35,451 nt of DNA from Brevibacillus laterosporus (GTDB taxonomy: Bacteria; Bacillota; Bacilli; Brevibacillales; Brevibacillaceae). The notes beneath the pieces are model-generated. The model searched no databases. It was not told the DNA's origin and worked only from the letters and a program-made list of their open reading frames with translations. A program made the translations under genes and the position numbers. How positions within the stretch are numbered: the first letter of the stretch is position 1; every line of letters begins with the position of its first letter. The stretch covers positions 1 through 35,451 of the forward strand of contig NZ_JAUKFY010000033.1 of the NCBI RefSeq assembly GCF_030489605.1. Direction: 5' to 3'. Positions 33,301 to 35,451 of the stretch are shown here, piece by piece.

Positions 33301-35451
33301 TGGAAGTACAACTTGCTACTGTCTGGCAACAAGTTTTAGGTATTGATCGAGTTGGAAGTAAGGACGATTTCTTCGCATTAGGCGGTCATTCCTTACGTGC
33401 TATGATGGTTATATCTCACATGCACAAAGAGTATCAAATGAATATTCCTTTACGTGTCCTATTTGAAAAACCAACGATCAAAGAAATAGCCCAATACTTG
33501 GAGAGCGAGCGCACGAAGCAGATTATTTCTATCCGACCTGCTACAAAACAAGATTACTATCCGGTTTCAGCAGCACAACGAAGAATGTTTATTCTTAACC
33601 AGTTTGATGGGGTAGATATCAGCTATAACATGCCTTCTATCATGCAACTGGAAGGAAAGCTTGATCTGGTAAAACTAGAAATCGCTTTTAAAGGTTTAAT
33701 CAACCGTCATGAGAGCTTGCGTACATCCTTCGAGTTAGTAAATGGTTCCCCTGTACAGAAAATCCATTCAGTAGTTGATTTTGCAGTCGATTATCAGGTA
33801 GCTGTTGAAGAAGAGCTGGAAGAAATCATTGATGAGTTTATTAAACCATTCCAGTTAGATATGGCACCATTGCTTCGCGTCAAGCTTGTTCAAACCCGAT
33901 TGGATCGTTATTTGTTACTAGTAGATACCCATCATATTATTTCTGATGGAGTATCATCTGGGATCATAATCAATGAATTGGTGAAATTGTATCAAGGGAA
34001 TACGTTACCAGAGCTTACGATTCAATATAAGGATTTTTCTGTATGGCAACATGAACAGTCTCAGACGGATCTGTATAAAAAACAGGAAGACCACTGGGTT
34101 CAAACATTTGCAGATGAAATTCCTGTGTTAAATCTACCGACAGATTTTCCGAGACCAAATACACAAAGCTTTGACGGAGATGTAATCACAAGAGGAACTG
34201 GCAAAGAGCTTATGGAAGGCTTGTACAAGATAGCTGCAGACACAGGAACCACACTTTATATGGTCTTGTTAGCCGCATATAATGTACTTCTTTCCAAATA
34301 TACTGGTCAAGAAGATCTGATTGTGGGTACACCGGTTAAAGGTCGATCGCATGTTGATTTGGAGAGCACTGTTGGGATGTTTGTCAATACATTGGCCATG
34401 CGAAACAAACCAGCTAGATCAAAATCATTTAGAGAGTTTTTAATAGAAGTAAAACAAAATGCATTACAAGCATATGAGAATCAGGATTATCCATTTGAAG
34501 AGCTAGTGGAGAAACTGGAGCTACAAAGCGATGTAAGCAGAAATCCAATGTTTGATACCATGTTTACTCTCCAAAACAGAGGGGAAGATTCTATTGAATT
34601 AGATGAGCTACGGTTTATTGCCTATAAAGGGGAAAATAAATCGAAACACTCTAAATTCGATATCACCTTTATCGCTACAGAAGAACGAGATCAAATCATG
34701 ATTAGTGTGGAATACTGCACCAAATTGTACCGTCAGGAAACAATAGAACGCTTGACGACAAATTTCCTTCAGATTATAAAAGCGATCGTAGATAATCCTG
34801 AAGTGAAGCTAGCTACTATCGAAATACTGACGAATGCAGAAAAAAATCAGCTTTTACAAGAGTTTAATAACACAGAAAGAAACTATCAGCAGGATACAAC
34901 GATTCATCAGCTTTTTGAAGAACAGGTAAGAAAAACTCCGGATCAAGCAGCACTTATCTGGAACAAGAAGGAGTTGACTTATCAAGAGCTAAATGAAAGA
35001 GCCAACCAATTAGCTCGTACGTTACGTAATAAAGGAATCGTTCCCAATCAACTAGTAGCTATTATGGTAGATCGTTCCGTAGAAATGATTGTTGGTATCA
35101 TGGGTATTTTGAAAGCTGGAGCAGCCTATGTCCCTATCGATCCAGCTTATCCTACTGAACGCATTGAATATGTATTAGAAGATAGCGGTGCTGTTCTTTT
35201 ACTGACCCAGTCGCATTTGTTCAATGGATTAGCAGTTAATATGGTGAGGCTAGATTTAGATGAGGAGCAAAATTATATCGTTGATGGAACCAATCTCACA
35301 GTTGTGAACCAATCAACTGACTTGGCATATGTAATCTATACTTCAGGTACAACTGGTAAACCAAAAGGTGTCATGATTGAACATCGTTCCATCGTGAACT
35401 GCCTGCAATGGAGAAGAGACGAGTATGCCTTTACTCCAAAGGATAAAGCTC
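30363..35451 (+). CDS. Nonribosomal peptide synthetase, N-terminal part (C-A-T-C-A)
   Basis: Open from ATG 30363 (AAGAGGTG 7 bases upstream) to the end of the window, about 1696 residues. Condensation domain 1 (HHIVCDG at 138-144); adenylation domain 1 (YTSGSTGKPKG from 608); carrier domain (GGHS 1007-1010); condensation domain 2 (HHIISDG 1190-1196); adenylation domain 2 (YTSGTTGKPKG from 1659, cut off). Pocket residues of A1 read D654 V655 W658 H697 F729 S731 L758 V766 D767 K954, the classic serine code. Since the protein starts with a condensation domain and no upstream synthetase exists, this may be a starter condensation domain that adds a fatty acyl group (lipopeptide). Product not identifiable here. 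Confidence 0.95.
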   Translation, partial: MNKDLFQLFSLTQPQQRIWYSELLYPNTGVSSISLTIKMKGNIRLGALQQALNMIIFRHDAFRIKLTAQNGYPQQYVEEYSEKPFECLDFSGVDGEAQALRWLDQHSRTPFKLLHSELYQFIICKISDQEYWYNVKIHHIVCDGISARMFINQANEYYSQIANDELPEITENHTYFDFIQTELDYEKSDRYQKDKSYWLDKFSTLPEVIGFKSYNPLTLSTAGKRKNIILEDRLYYNLYDFCKQTNSSMLTVFMTALYIYLHKKTTQNDVSIGTFYANRTTKKEKEMLGMFVSTVPTRVFVDPEMDLLSLLQVVSKEQVSVLRHQRFPYNQMMEDLREEHHHKDLQRLFGVSVQYRAMNYSQYENVEIEVDENFCGDVINDFEMNVIELDNQKILFQLNYRAQLFTEMEIEQLIQQFFTIIETIIHHPTSKIADISLLREEEKNIIISEFNNTVMEYPREKLIHQLFEEQVARIPDQIAVICGGEQLSYRELNEKANQLARKLRSEGVVADQLVGIMAERSLEMMIGIFGILKAGGAYMPIDPEFPEERIRYMLEDSKAKLLLVQRHLLERVTFAGKIVDINDAQSYHQDGSNLEAINGPNHLAYVIYTSGSTGKPKGVMIEHHSVINRLMWMHAKYPILSIDTIMQKTAITFDVSVWELFWWSLVGSKMCLLPVGGEKNPEQILETIAEHRITTMHFVPAMLHAFLDYVEQQPSKLVEEKLQSLRQVFASGEALPPQYVDRFRRAVSSVCEARLINLYGPTEATVDVTYFDCDTDEELAAIPIGKPIYNTQLYIVQTDSENLQPIGIAGELCIAGVGLARGYLNRPELTEEKFVKNPFVAGERMYRTGDLARWLPDGNIEYLGRIDHQVKIRGVRIELGEIESQMRKLDGLREVVVVAKEDQAKEKFLCAYMVTDREVSTAEIRAHLTTQLPIAMIPTAFISLEAMPLTANGKIDKRSLPDPDNSLLANTEYVAPRTQLEVQLATVWQQVLGIDRVGSKDDFFALGGHSLRAMMVISHMHKEYQMNIPLRVLFEKPTIKEIAQYLESERTKQIISIRPATKQDYYPVSAAQRRMFILNQFDGVDISYNMPSIMQLEGKLDLVKLEIAFKGLINRHESLRTSFELVNGSPVQKIHSVVDFAVDYQVAVEEELEEIIDEFIKPFQLDMAPLLRVKLVQTRLDRYLLLVDTHHIISDGVSSGIIINELVKLYQGNTLPELTIQYKDFSVWQHEQSQTDLYKKQEDHWVQTFADEIPVLNLPTDFPRPNTQSFDGDVITRGTGKELMEGLYKIAADTGTTLYMVLLAAYNVLLSKYTGQEDLIVGTPVKGRSHVDLESTVGMFVNTLAMRNKPARSKSFREFLIEVKQNALQAYENQDYPFEELVEKLELQSDVSRNPMFDTMFTLQNRGEDSIELDELRFIAYKGENKSKHSKFDITFIATEERDQIMISVEYCTKLYRQETIERLTTNFLQIIKAIVDNPEVKLATIEILTNAEKNQLLQEFNNTERNYQQDTTIHQLFEEQVRKTPDQAALIWNKKELTYQELNERANQLARTLRNKGIVPNQLVAIMVDRSVEMIVGIMGILKAGAAYVPIDPAYPTERIEYVLEDSGAVLLLTQSHLFNGLAVNMVRLDLDEEQNYIVDGTNLTVVNQSTDLAYVIYTSGTTGKPKGVMIEHRSIVNCLQWRRDEYAFTPKDKA

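Overview
The window looks like a chromosomal segment of a low-GC, spore-former-type Firmicute. The best guess is Brevibacillus, most likely near B. laterosporus. The guess rests on strong AGGAGG ribosome binding sites, a Bacillus-type lexA/yneA/ynzC block with Bacillus SOS boxes, insecticidal-type toxin genes and a large peptide synthetase. No rRNA, tRNA or CRISPR array was seen.

Region 1 (1-10.5 kb) is a toxin island. It holds a YqeB-like membrane protein, a 344-aa ricin-type lectin with a possible pore-forming C-terminal half, a PfoR-like (PTS EIIC-type) membrane protein, and a two-gene binary toxin on the minus strand. The binding component (820 aa) is a close relative of anthrax protective antigen (PA): PA14 domain, furin-type site RKKR, Ca-binding loop and phi-clamp Phe. 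Its PA receptor-binding domain is replaced by two choline-binding-type repeats and a ricin-B lectin. The enzymatic component (633 aa) has an N-terminal domain like the PA-binding domain of anthrax lethal factor, an ADP-ribosyltransferase domain with R / STS / ExE motifs, and an extra helical C-terminal tail. The layout recalls Certhrax but with a different active-site signature and extra domains. This pair is the most striking content of the window. Decayed gene fragments lie around it.

Region 2 (10.5-20.6 kb) is accessory metabolism and transport: an XRE-cupin regulator divergent from an EmrE-family exporter, an Nramp manganese importer (mntH) with a candidate MntR operator, a nitrilase, a small secreted protein behind a promoter that overlaps a Fur-box-like dyad, an MDR-family oxidoreductase, an EamA exporter, a YbaK-type deacylase, a GNAT acetyltransferase and a second small secreted protein.

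Region 3 (20.8-26.4 kb) is core-like: a DUF456 membrane protein, lexA with its divergent SOS target yneA and three SOS boxes between them, a YnzC-like DUF896 protein, a fluoride riboswitch followed by two overlapping fluC (crcB) genes, and a HelD-type helicase.

Region 4 (26.5-30.3 kb) is a gene graveyard: a DDE (TnsB/Mu-type) transposase broken by a frameshift and a stop, a following broken reading frame, and the 3' end of an ABC exporter with several frameshifts. The last 5 kb is the start of a nonribosomal peptide synthetase (C-A-T-C-A..., first A domain predicted for serine) that runs off the window.
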